Numbered from the stretch's first letter, positions 1 to 8,863 are shown. The stretch is DNA of 64,000 nucleotides from Candidatus Binatia bacterium (GCA_022820725.1 JAJEFA010000004.1:124001-188000); one strand, 5' to 3'. Notes: generated by a model not told the origin, from the letters alone. Made by a program: numbers and translations.

Positions 1-984
1 CACGGCTTCTCGATCGTACAGGCCCGGACGACGCAAATTAATAATGAAGTGGGTGACACCAATATCGATATACGTTTGGAGTTGGGCGCGGATCTCAGCC
101 GGTGTGCCGGCGATAATAGTCTGGCGTGCCTCTTCTTCAGTCAGACCTCGTATGGTCATGGCGCGTTGCAGCACCTGTTGCAACGCTTCGGGGCTCGGGT
201 TGAGATACATCGGGGTCAGATAGGAACGTTCAATTTCGCTACAGTCCCGGTTAATATCCTGACAGTATTGCTCAAGCACCTGATTCTTCTTGGCAAACTG
301 GCCGGGCGAAAGAATCGGCGCGTTCCACATCTGAGCATACCGGGCGACAATTGGCAGGGTCAGCTTTTCACCGATCCCGCCAACCATAATCGGCGGCATT
401 GGTTGCTGCACCGGCTTCGGGACAAACGGCGCGTCCACCAGCGAGTAATATTTGCCCGCATGCGACGCGGTCGGGTTGGCCTGCCAGAGCTTGGTAATCA
501 CTTGCAGCGCTTCGTCCAGACGCCGGGCGCGGCCTTTCATCGTGGAGAACTCGACCCCATAGGCTTCGTGCTCACGTTTGAACCAGCCCGAACCGATACC
601 AAAAATAAGCCGGCCGTTGCTCAGGTGATCCACCGTGGTCGCCATTTTTGCCAGGATGGACGGATGGCGAAAGGTATTGCTCGTCACCATACAGCCAATC
701 TGAATTTTTGAGGTGGCGGCCGCCATCGCTCCGAGTAAGGTCCAAGACTCAAGCATGGCCCCGTCTGACGGACCCACACTGGGCAGCAGGTGATCGTTCA
801 CCCATAACGTATCGAACCCCAGGGCCTCGGCTTCCTGCCACACATCCCTGAGTTCCTCGACCGTGGTTTGCTGTTGCGCGACTTGCAGGCCAAAGCGAAT
901 AGCCGGCTTCTCTTCTTCGGCTTGCGTCGGAACGCTCAAGAGCACCAGACAGGCAGTTACGAGCCAATACACTGACGTACGCAT
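1..984 (-). CDS. Signal-peptide-bearing luciferase-like monooxygenase (LLM), 3' partial
   Basis: The gene starts at the ATG at 982-984 and stays open for 328 codons to the left edge, so the C-terminus is missing. The first 23 residues (basic MRTS, then a hydrophobic core ending PTQA) look like a Sec signal peptide. This is unusual because LLM flavoenzymes are normally cytoplasmic. After it comes a standard LLM domain: an opening strand IRFGLQ, the phrase TLWVNDHLLP near residue 50, and the hallmark LSNGRLIFGIGSGW near 120. The family oxidises substrates with reduced flavin or F420; the substrate here cannot be told. It lies about 100 bp downstream of bioB on the same strand but need not be cotranscribed. 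The family call is firm; export is inferred from sequence alone. Confidence 0.85.
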   Translation of the reverse strand, partial: MRTSVYWLVTACLVLLSVPTQAEEEKPAIRFGLQVAQQQTTVEELRDVWQEAEALGFDTLWVNDHLLPSVGPSDGAMLESWTLLGAMAAATSKIQIGCMVTSNTFRHPSILAKMATTVDHLSNGRLIFGIGSGWFKREHEAYGVEFSTMKGRARRLDEALQVITKLWQANPTASHAGKYYSLVDAPFVPKPVQQPMPPIMVGGIGEKLTLPIVARYAQMWNAPILSPGQFAKKNQVLEQYCQDINRDCSEIERSYLTPMYLNPSPEALQQVLQRAMTIRGLTEEEARQTIIAGTPAEIRAQLQTYIDIGVTHFIINLRRPGLYDREAV

Positions 985-1080
985 AAGATATCCCCCTCCC
1001 TGGCACGCCTACCAGCTATACCGAGACGGCTCAAGTTCCTGAACGTGGGATGGAGAGGGGAGGAGATGCAGAGGAAGGGC

Positions 1081-2091
1081 CTACACTCCGCTGCGGGCTT
1101 CTACCCCCAGCGTGTCTTCCTGCTCGACCTCAAACCCGGCGGCCTCAACGAGTTGATGGGCGTCTTGGGCCTGCTGGCCTGGGGTGGTGAGATAACCTTC
1201 GACAAAAATCGAGTTTGCCGGATAGAAGGCCAGCCCTGACCATTGGCCGAGATAGAGTTCGCGTCCCGCAGCCATACGGATTTCGCTGCGCGGATTCAGG
1301 AAGCGCATTAAGCAGAGAGCCTTAAGTCCCCGGACGGGATTGAAGTCTTTGCGTAAACCGAGCGGCGTACCGTCGATGGGATATAGAAAATTGACCGGCA
1401 CGGAATCGATGTCCAGCGCCCGGACGGCGTAGGCCAATTCGACCACATCCTCGTCTTTTTCCCCCATGCCGATAATACCGCCGCTACACGTGGACAGCCC
1501 GGCCCGTTTAACATTTTTGACGGTCTCAACCCGGTCCTCATAGGTATGCGTTGAGCAGATCTCCGCGTAAAACTCACGGCTGGTGTTGAGGTTGTGGTTG
1601 ACCCAGCCGACGCCGGCGTCTTTAAGCGCACGGGCCTGAGGTTCACTCATGAGTCCCAGAGAGACACAAATTTCCAGACCGGGAAACTCGGCTTTGATCC
1701 GGCGGGTCGCTGCGGTCAGATAGTCAATATCGCGCGCGCTCGGGCCACGTCCGCTGGCGACCATGCAATAGCGCCGCGCACCGGCCTGGGCGGCCTTGCG
1801 TGCACCGGCAAGCAGCTCGTCCGCTGAGAGCAGGCGGTATTTGTCAATCGGGGCCTTGGAGATGGAGGACTGTGAACAGTAATTGCAATCTTCCGGGCAT
1901 AAACCGCTGCGCGCATTTTGTAAGATGCAGATTTTGACCTTCCGCCCAAAGAACTTTTCCCGCACCGTGAAGGCCGCCTGCAGCAGGTCGGATAGCTCCT
2001 CGTCGGCTGTCTGTAGAACAGCGAAGGCGTCTTCACGCGACAGTAACTCACCGGCTAATGATTGGGTCGCGAAGCGCGAGAAGCTATTCAT
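1081..2091 (-). CDS. bioB: Biotin synthase
   Basis: Radical SAM enzyme that inserts sulfur into dethiobiotin, the last step of biotin synthesis. The cluster-binding motif CPEDCNYC gives Cys65, Cys69 and Cys72. Further expected landmarks follow (YCMVASGRGPS, SLGLMSEPQ, STCSGGIIGMGE, PVNFLYPIDGTPL). I chose the ATG at 2089-2091 because GGAAAGGG sits 8 nt before it; an in-frame TTG 21 bp upstream has no ribosome site. The protein has 336 residues, normal for BioB. It is the last gene of the bioF-bioA-bioD-bioB operon, 44 bp after the end of bioD. Confidence 0.97.
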   Translation of the reverse strand: MNSFSRFATQSLAGELLSREDAFAVLQTADEELSDLLQAAFTVREKFFGRKVKICILQNARSGLCPEDCNYCSQSSISKAPIDKYRLLSADELLAGARKAAQAGARRYCMVASGRGPSARDIDYLTAATRRIKAEFPGLEICVSLGLMSEPQARALKDAGVGWVNHNLNTSREFYAEICSTHTYEDRVETVKNVKRAGLSTCSGGIIGMGEKDEDVVELAYAVRALDIDSVPVNFLYPIDGTPLGLRKDFNPVRGLKALCLMRFLNPRSEIRMAAGRELYLGQWSGLAFYPANSIFVEGYLTTPGQQAQDAHQLVEAAGFEVEQEDTLGVEARSGV

Positions 2092-2135
2092 ACTGTTTTC
2101 CCTTTCCGTCAAAACGTGCTGCGCAGGACTCTGCT

Positions 2136-2843
2136 CTATCCGAGCAGTCCGGCAAGATCAACTGCGGTAGCGAACAGTTCGCTGAGTATTATGCGGTCCC
2201 AGTCGATATCTTCGCTCAACGCAAGATGGGGAATAATGCCCCGGCACGGCACATCGGTCAGGCCAGCCAAGGTCGTCGCGTTGGTTTTAATGGCATCATC
2301 TGCGGTCCGGGTCGGATGGTTGAGGATATAGCCGGCTAGGGGTAAACCACGAGCCTCAATACAGTGCAGCGTCAGCAAGGTGTGATTTAATGCCCCCAGC
2401 TTTGAGCCGACCACAACGAGAATCGGAATGTCGAGATCGCGGGCGAGGTCGGCAAATGAATAGCGGCCCACGAGCGGAACCAAAAGACCGCCGGCGCCCT
2501 CTACCAGCGTCACGTCGTGCTGGTTGGCAATCGTCTGAAACACCTCAATAATTCGCTCCGGCTGAATGGTTACACCTGCCTGCTCGGCCGCCACACTCGG
2601 GGCGACCGGCGGAGAAAAACGATAGGGACACACGGTCTCAAGAGATAAGCCGCTCCGGGCATAACCGGCCAGACGCATGGCGTCGTCCGGGTATAAGACC
2701 CCGTCTCGTCTGTCGCAGCCGGTTTCTGCCGGCTTGAGTACGCCCACCCGTTTGCCTTGGGCGGTCAGGGCCGTGGCAATACCACAACCCACCAGGGTTT
2801 TGCCGATACCGGTATCCGTGCCGGTGATAAACAGGCTGGTCAT
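2136..2843 (-). CDS. bioD: Dethiobiotin synthetase
   Basis: ATP-dependent carboxylase that closes the ureido ring of 7,8-diaminopelargonate to give dethiobiotin. The P-loop GTDTGIGKT lies at residues 8-16, followed by the KPAETG substrate loop and VEGAGGLLVP. The protein has 235 residues, the usual size. Its ATG overlaps the bioA stop codon as ATGA (2840-2843), so the two are probably translationally coupled. Confidence 0.96.
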   Translation of the reverse strand: MTSLFITGTDTGIGKTLVGCGIATALTAQGKRVGVLKPAETGCDRRDGVLYPDDAMRLAGYARSGLSLETVCPYRFSPPVAPSVAAEQAGVTIQPERIIEVFQTIANQHDVTLVEGAGGLLVPLVGRYSFADLARDLDIPILVVVGSKLGALNHTLLTLHCIEARGLPLAGYILNHPTRTADDAIKTNATTLAGLTDVPCRGIIPHLALSEDIDWDRIILSELFATAVDLAGLLG

Positions 2844-4195
2844 GTGATGGTCTGAATGGCGGTGTGGACAACATCGAGCAGGTGTGACAACTCAGCCTCG
2901 GTAATACTGAGCGGCGGCATGAGAATGATGACACTGCCCAACGGCCGAATCATTACCCCGTGCTTACGTGCCTTCTGGATGACACGAATGCCGATCTTCT
3001 CAGCAGGATTATAGGCCATCTTTTTGGCCGGGTCTCGCATCAATTCGATCCCGACCATCATGCCCCACTGTCGGATGTCGGCGACATGAGGGAGGGGAGC
3101 GATATCAGTCCGGAGACGCTGGGTCAGCAGGGCGATCTTGGGTTGCAAGTGTTCAAGGACCCGCTCTTCGGCAAAAACCTCCAGGCTCGCTAAGGCCGCG
3201 GCACAGGCCACGGGATTGCCGGTATACGTATGGCCATGAAAGAAGGTTTTGAACTCTTCGTAGGGCGCGAGAAAGGCGGAAAAAACTTCCTCGGTTGCCA
3301 GGGTGGCTGCGAGCGGCAGATAGCCGCCGGTCATGCCCTTGGCTACGCAGAACAAGTCCGGACTGACGTCGGCATGTTCACAGGCAAACATTTTCCCGGT
3401 GCGGCCAAACCCGGTGGCCACCTCGTCACAGATGAAGAGAATACCGTGCTGCCGGGTGAGCTGTCGCAGGGTGCGCACGTATTCGACTGGATGTGCCCAC
3501 ATCCCGGCCGCGCCCTGCATGAGGGGTTCAATAATCACAGCCGCCAGTTCTGAGTGCTGCCGGGCGAGTATGCGTTCGGCCTCTTCCTGAGCCGCAGCGA
3601 GTGCCTGCTCGGTCGACATGCCGCGGACAAAGCGAAACACATACGGTGGGGTCAGTCGGACAGTGTCTGCCAAAAGGGGTCGATAAAAATGATGAAAGAG
3701 TTCAGAGTAACCTACGCTGACCGCGCCCAGGGTATCGCCGTGGTAGGCTTCGACTAATGAGGCAAATTTTGTGCGCCGGGTTTCTCCGCGCAACTGCCAG
3801 TACTGAAACGCCAGTTTGAGCGCAATTTCCGTGGCAGTGGCGCCTGCGTCCGAATAAAACACGCGGCTCAGACCGGACGGCGCCAGCTCAACCAGTTTTT
3901 TCGCCAGCAGAATGGAGGGGATATTGGCCAGCCCGAGCATGGTCGAATGCGAGATCTGGTTGACCTGCTCGGTAATGGCGCGGTTGAGGCGGGGATGGGT
4001 ATGGCCATGAACGTTGCACCATAACGAAGAGACCCCGTCCAGATAGCGTTTGCCGTTGACATCAATCAGATAATTCCCCTCGCCCTTGGCAATAATAATC
4101 GGGTCTTCCTGCAACCAGTCCTGCATCTGGGTAAACGGATGCCACACATAGGTATGATCCCAGGCTTTGAGGTCGGTATACGACGGGATGTTCAT
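2840..4195 (-). CDS. bioA: Adenosylmethionine-8-amino-7-oxononanoate transaminase
   Basis: PLP-dependent aminotransferase that converts 8-amino-7-oxononanoate to 7,8-diaminopelargonate with SAM as amino donor. The WHPFTQM signature near residue 18, the [10 protein letters not shown] segment, Asp257 ([13 protein letters not shown]) and the Schiff-base Lys286 (VAKGMTGG) are all present. The start at 4193-4195 gives MNIPSYTD and 451 residues, which matches the family, and overlaps the bioF stop as ATGA. The frame is open further upstream, but that part only shadows bioF. It is the second gene of the biotin operon. Confidence 0.97.
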   Translation of the reverse strand: MNIPSYTDLKAWDHTYVWHPFTQMQDWLQEDPIIIAKGEGNYLIDVNGKRYLDGVSSLWCNVHGHTHPRLNRAITEQVNQISHSTMLGLANIPSILLAKKLVELAPSGLSRVFYSDAGATATEIALKLAFQYWQLRGETRRTKFASLVEAYHGDTLGAVSVGYSELFHHFYRPLLADTVRLTPPYVFRFVRGMSTEQALAAAQEEAERILARQHSELAAVIIEPLMQGAAGMWAHPVEYVRTLRQLTRQHGILFICDEVATGFGRTGKMFACEHADVSPDLFCVAKGMTGGYLPLAATLATEEVFSAFLAPYEEFKTFFHGHTYTGNPVACAAALASLEVFAEERVLEHLQPKIALLTQRLRTDIAPLPHVADIRQWGMMVGIELMRDPAKKMAYNPAEKIGIRVIQKARKHGVMIRPLGSVIILMPPLSITEAELSHLLDVVHTAIQTIT

Positions 4196-5364
4196 CGAAT
4201 CCCGACCTCCTTGCCGGCTGCGGCAAACGCGTCCAGCGTGCGTGACAGATGGTCTGAGGTGTGGGTTGCCATCGGGGTCACGCGGATACGCGAGGTACCT
4301 TCCGGAACGGTTGGTGGGCGAATACCGTGTGCAAAGACGCCACGCTGGAGGATGGCAGCAGCCACGACCATCGTCTCGCGCGCCTCGCCGATGATGACCG
4401 GCAGAATCTGCGAGCGGGTCGCACCCAGCGTATAGCCGAGCGAACGGAGCCCGTCTGCCAGCACCCTGGTGTTGTCCCACAACTGCTGTCGTCGCTCGGA
4501 CTCCTGTTCCACAATATCGAGGGCGGCAAGCACCGCCGCTGCAACCGCGGGCGGAATCGCCGTGGTATAAATGAAACTCCGCGCCCGATTCACCAGCCAG
4601 TCAATCAGCTCATAACTACCGGCCACAAAGGCTCCCACGCAGCCCAGCGCCTTGCCCAAGGTGCCCATCTGGATATCGACCTGCCCGGTCAGGTCGAGCT
4701 CTTCAACCAGGCCACTACCGTGCGGCCCGAACACGCCGGTTGCGTGGGCCTCATCAACCATCACCCAGGCGTCATACTGCTGGGCCAGACGAACAATCTC
4801 CGTCAGTGGGGCCACGTCGCCGTCCATGCTGAACACGCTGTCTGTCACAATCAGCCGCTGGCCGGTCGCTGGACACGTTTTCAGCAGTTCACCCAGATGC
4901 TTGGTGTCAGCGTGACGATAGACGCAGGTATCAGCCCGCGACAGGCGGCAGCCGTCGATAATACTGGCGTGGTTCAGGCTGTCGCTCAAGATCGTATCGC
5001 CCGATCCCATAAGGGCGGACAGAACCCCGATATTGGCGTGATAACCCGTCGGAAAAACAAGGGCGGCTTCTGTTTTTTTGAGTGTGGCGAGGCGCTGTTC
5101 CAACTCGTGATGGACCGCCATGGAGCCGGAAATCAGACGCGAAGCGCCACTGCCACAGCCGTACTGCGCAATTGCCTCTTGGGCTGCCTGCTTGAGAGCC
5201 GGATGGTTGGCCAAACCTAGGTAATTATTGGAGGAAAAGAGCAGCACCTCTTGGCCTTCAAGGATGATGGCCGCGTCCTGCGCGCCCTCAACGGCACGCA
5301 AGCGACGATACAAGCCATTCTTTTTCACCTCGGCTAGGCGGGCGGTGAGTGTCTCTTTGCGCAT
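4192..5364 (-). CDS. bioF: 8-amino-7-oxononanoate synthase
   Basis: PLP enzyme that condenses pimeloyl-ACP (or -CoA) with alanine, the first step of biotin ring assembly. Asp204 (VDEAHATGVFG) and PLP-binding Lys238 (GTLGKALG) are visible, with FSSNNYLGL near residue 43 and SMDGDVAPL near 180. The protein has 390 residues, typical for the family. It is the first gene of the operon. No bioC, bioH or bioW is seen in the window, so pimelate supply must be encoded elsewhere. Confidence 0.97.
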   Translation of the reverse strand: MRKETLTARLAEVKKNGLYRRLRAVEGAQDAAIILEGQEVLLFSSNNYLGLANHPALKQAAQEAIAQYGCGSGASRLISGSMAVHHELEQRLATLKKTEAALVFPTGYHANIGVLSALMGSGDTILSDSLNHASIIDGCRLSRADTCVYRHADTKHLGELLKTCPATGQRLIVTDSVFSMDGDVAPLTEIVRLAQQYDAWVMVDEAHATGVFGPHGSGLVEELDLTGQVDIQMGTLGKALGCVGAFVAGSYELIDWLVNRARSFIYTTAIPPAVAAAVLAALDIVEQESERRQQLWDNTRVLADGLRSLGYTLGATRSQILPVIIGEARETMVVAAAILQRGVFAHGIRPPTVPEGTSRIRVTPMATHTSDHLSRTLDAFAAAGKEVGIR

Positions 5365-5384
5365 GCGCGCTCATACTGCCGGTA

Positions 5385-5436
5385 AAGAGTAAACGTGTCC
5401 AGCATCTCATATCTATTGGAGGATACGTTTACTCTT
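5385..5436. promoter_or_regulatory. 12-bp-arm inverted repeat between bioF and the thioesterase gene (candidate operator)
   Basis: AAGAGTAAACGT (5385-5396) and its exact reverse complement ACGTTTACTCTT (5425-5436) flank 28 bp in the divergent promoter region. The core GTAAAC/GTTTAC is shared with BirA-type biotin operators (TTGTAAACC...GGTTTACAA), but the usual spacing there is about 16 bp, not 28. It could be a BirA variant or another dimeric regulator site. There is no T-tract, so a terminator is unlikely. Confidence 0.5.
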
Positions 5437-5495
5437 GAAATCACCGCAGGCGGTTACCCTTTTGAGAACTCGATCAAAAGGTGGTACGAGAAAGC

Positions 5496-5939
5496 ATGCT
5501 TTCTCCTGTCGAAAAACTGAATGCCGCCCTGCGCGAAAACCGGCCCGAGGACTATGTCACACCGGCGCACCGCGAGATTGGTCTGCGGCCGGTGCGGTTC
5601 GGTCCCGGTACGTCCGAATGGAAGTGGGATGCCAGCCACTCGCGCGTATTGAATCCGTTCGGCTATGTGGCCGGTGGCTATCTGAGCGTTTTCGCCGACG
5701 AACTGCTGAGCAGTGCCATCGGGTCAGTCATGGACGAGGGCGAATTTGCCACGACCGCGGAGCTGAAAATCAGTTTTCTCAAGCCGGTCAAAAAGGGCGT
5801 GGTCAAAGGGACGGGGAAAGTCCTGCGGAAAGGCCAGCGGGTGGCCTTTGTTGAAGCGGCCATATGTAATGCGCAAGACGAAGTCGTCGCCACGGTGAGC
5901 AGTACCTGGACCGTAGTGGCGACAAAAGGAGTCAAATAA
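5496..5939 (+). CDS. PaaI-type hotdog thioesterase
   Basis: Protein of 147 residues with the layout of the PaaI/4HBT hotdog family. It has an N-terminal helix, then NPFGYVAGGYLSVFADE, where an Asn and a Gly-rich turn precede the catalytic-helix acidic residue. After that come TTAELKISFLKP and a C-terminal beta stretch ending STWTVVATK. Such enzymes hydrolyse acyl- or aroyl-CoA thioesters. The ATG at 5496 is preceded by AAAAGGTGG about 11 nt upstream; an in-frame GTG at 5481 overlaps that site and is rejected. It is divergent from bioF. The substrate is unknown. Confidence 0.8.
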   Translation: MLSPVEKLNAALRENRPEDYVTPAHREIGLRPVRFGPGTSEWKWDASHSRVLNPFGYVAGGYLSVFADELLSSAIGSVMDEGEFATTAELKISFLKPVKKGVVKGTGKVLRKGQRVAFVEAAICNAQDEVVATVSSTWTVVATKGVK

Positions 5940-5964
5940 CGAACCGAAGAAAAGAGCGTCAAAA

Positions 5965-6007
5965 TCCCCTCCTCGGAGGGGTGCTGCGGAGCGGCGGGGT
6001 GGGTTCC
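5965..6007 (+). repeat. Dispersed REP-like element, family A, copy 1
   Basis: TCCCCTCCTCGGAGGGG hairpin followed by a spacer and GGCGGGGTGGGTT. Near-copies lie at 26461-26501 (inverted), 26512-26552 and 52926-52967, always between genes. This is a short non-coding palindromic repeat. Confidence 0.8.
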
Positions 6008-6102
6008 TCGTGTAATCTTGCTGAGCGGTGTGATACGGAGATAAAAATCCCCAGCCCAGACTCGCAAGCCAAACTGATCTGAGAGAAAAAGGAGATCATC
6101 GT

Positions 6103-6549
6103 ATGGGTATTGTCGAACGGTTCCTGGAATATGCACAAGCTTTTGAAGACGCGTATGACAGCGACGATTGGTTGCTACTTGAGCCTTATTTTACCGAGGA
6201 TTCGGTATACGATTTTATTGCCGGGCCACCGCTGGGCGGACGACATGAAAGCCGGGCCACGATCCTGAGCGATTTTCAGGCCGCAGTCAACGGCTTCGAC
6301 CGTCGCTTTACCTCACGGCGCGTTGAGTTCCTTGAAGGACCCATGGAAAAGAACGGTGAAGTCTGGATGCGCTGGGTCGCGACCTACACCCTGGACGGGG
6401 CACCCGACTGCCGCATGGAAGGCGAGGAGCGGGCCGTCTTTGAGGGAGACCGCATCAGTCTGCTGGAAGATAAAGTCTCTGATGAGGAATGCCAGCGTCT
6501 GGTCGCGTATCTGGAAGCGCACGGTGGCAAGCTGAAACCGGCAGCCTGA
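6103..6549 (+). CDS. SnoaL-like / NTF2-fold protein
   Basis: Protein of 148 residues. The pattern FLEYAQAFEDAYDSDDWLLLEPYFTEDSVYDF, then GGRHESRATILSDF and a run of beta strands (VWMRWVATYTL, EGEERAVFEGDRI), is that of SnoaL-like polyketide cyclase/NTF2-fold domains. The fold serves isomerases, dehydratases and ligand binders, so no reaction can be assigned. A good ribosome site (AAAAAGGAG) precedes the ATG. It lies 90 bp upstream of an LLM gene on the same strand and may be its partner. Confidence 0.7.
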   Translation: MGIVERFLEYAQAFEDAYDSDDWLLLEPYFTEDSVYDFIAGPPLGGRHESRATILSDFQAAVNGFDRRFTSRRVEFLEGPMEKNGEVWMRWVATYTLDGAPDCRMEGEERAVFEGDRISLLEDKVSDEECQRLVAYLEAHGGKLKPAA

Positions 6550-6639
6550 GCGGCGCCTAAAAAATTAGAGCGAGAAGACAGAGAGATAAGCTCGCAGGAA
6601 CTGCGAGTCTAGGAAGATACACAATCAGGAGGGTGTGTT

Positions 6640-7728
6640 ATGCAAATCGGGACAATCGCGCTATTTCAGCGCTACGGCTATGACGACAGTGTGACGGACA
6701 GCCAAGTCTACCGGGAAGAGTTGGCTCTGGCCTCACAGTTAGAGGAACTCGGCTATGACGCGCACTGGTCTGTGGAGCATCATTTTGAGGACTACTCTTT
6801 TTGTCCCGATAACGCCATTTATCTGGGCCATCTGGCGGCCATCACCACACGGCTCAAGCTGGCCACCGGCGCGGTGATCGTGCCGTGGAACACGCCGCTG
6901 CGTTCAGCCGAGAAGGTTGCGTTGTTGGACGAGTTGTCGAACGGTCGGGTGATCCTTGGTCTGGGTCGTGGCTTGTCCCGCCGGGAGTATGACCAGTTCG
7001 GTATCGATATGGACACCTCGCGGGAGCGTTTTGACGAAGCCGTGCCCATGATTCTCAACGCCCTGGAGACCGGCATTATTAAGGGTAACGGCAAATACTA
7101 TCCGCAACCACGGGCGCCGATTCGCCCCAAGCCCACACGAACCTTCAAGGGCCGCACGACCCAGGTGGCGATGTCGCCCGATTCGGCCCTGGAAGCGGCC
7201 AAGCACCGCGCCCAGATGATGGTCTTCACCCAAAAGCCGATTGAAGAGCACAATGCGGATTTTGAGCCCTATCGAGCCCTGTTCCGTGAACTCCACGGCG
7301 TTGATGCGCCCCCGCCCATAATGGCCGGCATGTCCATCTGCCACGAAGACGCCGGCCGGGCTGAGGAACTGGCCCACAAATATATCGCGGGCTATCTTCT
7401 GTCGGCCATGCACCACTACGAACTCATGGGCGACCACTTCAAGAATGCCAAGGGCTACGAAGCCTATGGCGATGCCGTGGACATGCTGCGTGAATTGGGT
7501 CTTGAAGGTATGGCCCAGATGTATGTCAACGCGCAGGCCTGGGGCACTCCGCAGCAGATTCTGGACAAACTATCCCACTGGCGAGAGGTGGTCGGACGGT
7601 TTGATCTGATCTTCGGCTTTCGCGGAGCCGGGATGCCGTTCGAAGATGCCGAGCGCTCCCAGCGTTTAATCGCGCAAAAAGTCATTCCCGAACTCCGGCA
7701 GTGGGACGTTGAAGCAAAGGCGGCCTAG
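6640..7728 (+). CDS. Luciferase-like monooxygenase (LLM class)
   Basis: Flavin-dependent monooxygenase-type protein of 362 residues. Family marks are SVEHHFEDYSFCPDN near residue 46, LATGAVIVPWNTPLR near 75, and LSNGRVILGLGRGLS near 100, followed by the DQFGIDM segment. The start is clear, with AGGAGGGTGTGTT before the ATG. The substrate is unknown; these proteins act on long-chain aldehydes, sulfonates or other small organics with reduced flavin. It follows the SnoaL-like gene and is followed by a hairpin at 7766-7797. Confidence 0.9.
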   Translation: MQIGTIALFQRYGYDDSVTDSQVYREELALASQLEELGYDAHWSVEHHFEDYSFCPDNAIYLGHLAAITTRLKLATGAVIVPWNTPLRSAEKVALLDELSNGRVILGLGRGLSRREYDQFGIDMDTSRERFDEAVPMILNALETGIIKGNGKYYPQPRAPIRPKPTRTFKGRTTQVAMSPDSALEAAKHRAQMMVFTQKPIEEHNADFEPYRALFRELHGVDAPPPIMAGMSICHEDAGRAEELAHKYIAGYLLSAMHHYELMGDHFKNAKGYEAYGDAVDMLRELGLEGMAQMYVNAQAWGTPQQILDKLSHWREVVGRFDLIFGFRGAGMPFEDAERSQRLIAQKVIPELRQWDVEAKAA

Positions 7729-7765
7729 GCCGGTTGTTTCGTCCGCATTCCTCCCCACCGTTTCC

Positions 7766-7797
7766 GCCTGGATTCCCGCTTTCACAGGAATCCAGGC
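7766..7797. repeat. 11-bp-stem hairpin, REP family D; possible terminator
   Basis: GCCTGGATTCC and GGAATCCAGGC flank a 10-nt loop. It is followed by CTTCATTATTTTTGTT, so it may end transcription of the LLM gene. The first half is nearly the same as 10741-10754 in the REP cluster at 10696-10769, and the ATTCC...GGAAT form recalls dRS3-type repeats. Confidence 0.65.
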
Positions 7798-8061
7798 TTC
7801 ATTATTTTTGTTATCCAAATTTGTATTCTTAGCCCCCGCTTTTTGCCCAGATTTGTATTGTTAGAGACTCAAAAATCCTTTGAATTCAAAGGGTTGATTG
7901 AAAATCCCATTTTTTCCCTATTTATACACAAAATCGGGTCGAAAATTCCCTTTCCGATTATGACGAGCGGGGGATCGAAAAAGGCTTGACATGAGGAATG
8001 TCGCCCTTTAACGTTCCATTTCAACTTGCAATGCAATACTAAAGGGCAGGGGTAGCGGAGA
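7798..8061. other. AT-rich intergenic stretch with no gene; start of accessory islet
   Basis: No credible ORF. It holds two imperfect direct repeats (AATTTGTATTCTTAG, GATTTGTATTGTTAG at about 7818-7863). There is also an inverted pair, GCCCTTTA (8003-8010) and TAAAGGGC (8040-8047), between the promoter-like site and the next gene. Base composition is clearly lower in GC than the flanks. Confidence 0.6.
7986..8014 (+). promoter_or_regulatory. Candidate sigma-70 promoter for the HTH/DUF4258 pair
   Basis: A perfect TTGACA (-35) at 7986-7991, a 17-bp spacer, and a weak -10 TAACGT at 8009-8014, about 50 bp before the ATG at 8062. The following inverted repeat GCCCTTTA/TAAAGGGC could be a repressor site, consistent with autoregulation by the HTH protein. 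Confidence 0.45.
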
Positions 8062-8481
8062 ATGAGCAGGCCGGTTTCTGAGAAGATAAAGAAAATCCAA
8101 GAGGCTCTCAGACCGTTGGAAATACCGGGTAAGCCAGCGGACGCACCTGTCAAGCCGGCCCATCTCGCTAAGCTGCTGGATGTCGCCCCGTCCTCCCTGT
8201 CCCGCTGGATGAAGGACGAGGTAGTACCGAGAGGCCGACAAAAGGAACGGCTTGATATCCTGTATCGGACAATTCTTGAGGCCGAAGCCGGGAACGAAGA
8301 AGCCAAGAAGATTCTGAACAAACTTGTCAGCCCAACGTCTTCTATGGGCATAGTAGCTGGTGCCGGACTGGTGTCTGGGGCCGTCGCAGCAAGTCCGATA
8401 CGGTTGGGATTGCTTGGAGCAATTGCCGCCGCTGGGTTAGGCTGGCTCCTTTCCGACAAGGAAGACAGCGGCGAAGAGTAA
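8062..8481 (+). CDS. HTH protein with C-terminal hydrophobic hairpin (putative antitoxin/regulator)
   Basis: Protein of 139 residues. Residues 32-55 (PAHLAKLLDVAPSSLSRWMK) form a likely helix-turn-helix of the type that starts LGVSxxTLSRW. Residues 95-130 are Gly/Ala/Leu-rich and could form one or two membrane helices, followed by an acidic tail (DKEDSGEE). DNA binding plus a hydrophobic end is odd for a cytoplasmic regulator. The gene stops 15 bp before a DUF4258 gene with its own strong ribosome site, so the two form an operon. A toxin-antitoxin role is inferred from this arrangement, not seen directly. Confidence 0.55.
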   Translation: MSRPVSEKIKKIQEALRPLEIPGKPADAPVKPAHLAKLLDVAPSSLSRWMKDEVVPRGRQKERLDILYRTILEAEAGNEEAKKILNKLVSPTSSMGIVAGAGLVSGAVAASPIRLGLLGAIAAAGLGWLLSDKEDSGEE

Positions 8482-8496
8482 CCTGGAGGAGGATTC

Positions 8497-8766
8497 ATGT
8501 ACACGGCACACGCAAAAGTCCGAATGCAACAGCGCGCTATACCGCCAATCGTTGTGAGTCTGCTTCTCGACTATGGCGAGCGGGCTCCCGCTGGTCGTGG
8601 TGGTGAGATATTCTACTTCGGCAATCGTGGCCGGCGGCGAGTTTGTCGCTCAAAAGGGAAGGCCGTTTCGCGGCGGCTTGAAGGACACTGGCGCGACTAC
8701 GTGGTCGTGGCCGATGGTCAAGTCGTGACGTGCGGCAAACGATATCGACGGATTCGTCGAGGCTAA
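8497..8766 (+). CDS. DUF4258-family small protein (putative toxin)
   Basis: Protein of 89 residues. HAKVRMQQRAIPPIVVSLLL, then GER..AGRGGEIFYFGNRGRRR and a basic C-terminus (CGKRYRRIRRG), fits the DUF4258 pattern HAxxRMxxRgI...GE....g....y. Some DUF4258 members sit in toxin-antitoxin pairs and are suspected RNases. TGGAGGAGG precedes the ATG. Its last codons are partly duplicated about 130 bp downstream (8864-8902). Function is unproven. Confidence 0.6.
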   Translation: MYTAHAKVRMQQRAIPPIVVSLLLDYGERAPAGRGGEIFYFGNRGRRRVCRSKGKAVSRRLEGHWRDYVVVADGQVVTCGKRYRRIRRG

Positions 8767-8796
8767 GTTTTAGGAGCTATTGTCAGGAGAGAGGTG

Positions 8797-8825
8797 TTGA
8801 CAAGAGAGAGGAGAATTTTTATCTC
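8797..8825 (+). promoter_or_regulatory. Candidate sigma-70 promoter
   Basis: TTGACA at 8797-8802, 17-bp spacer, and TATCTC at 8820-8825 in an AT-rich gap between the DUF4258 gene and the YaaW-like fragment. Confidence 0.4.
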
Positions 8826-8863
8826 TATCAGAGATATATTTCCGGAAAAAATCCCCATCAGAC

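Noticed and set aside
4261..5220. A 319-codon plus-strand frame
   Set aside because: Antisense to bioF; low-complexity His/Arg/Gly-rich translation and no ribosome site.
7869..8504. A 211-codon minus-strand frame over the HTH gene
   Set aside because: Pro/Ser-rich antisense translation; the plus-strand HTH gene has a promoter, a ribosome site and an operon partner.
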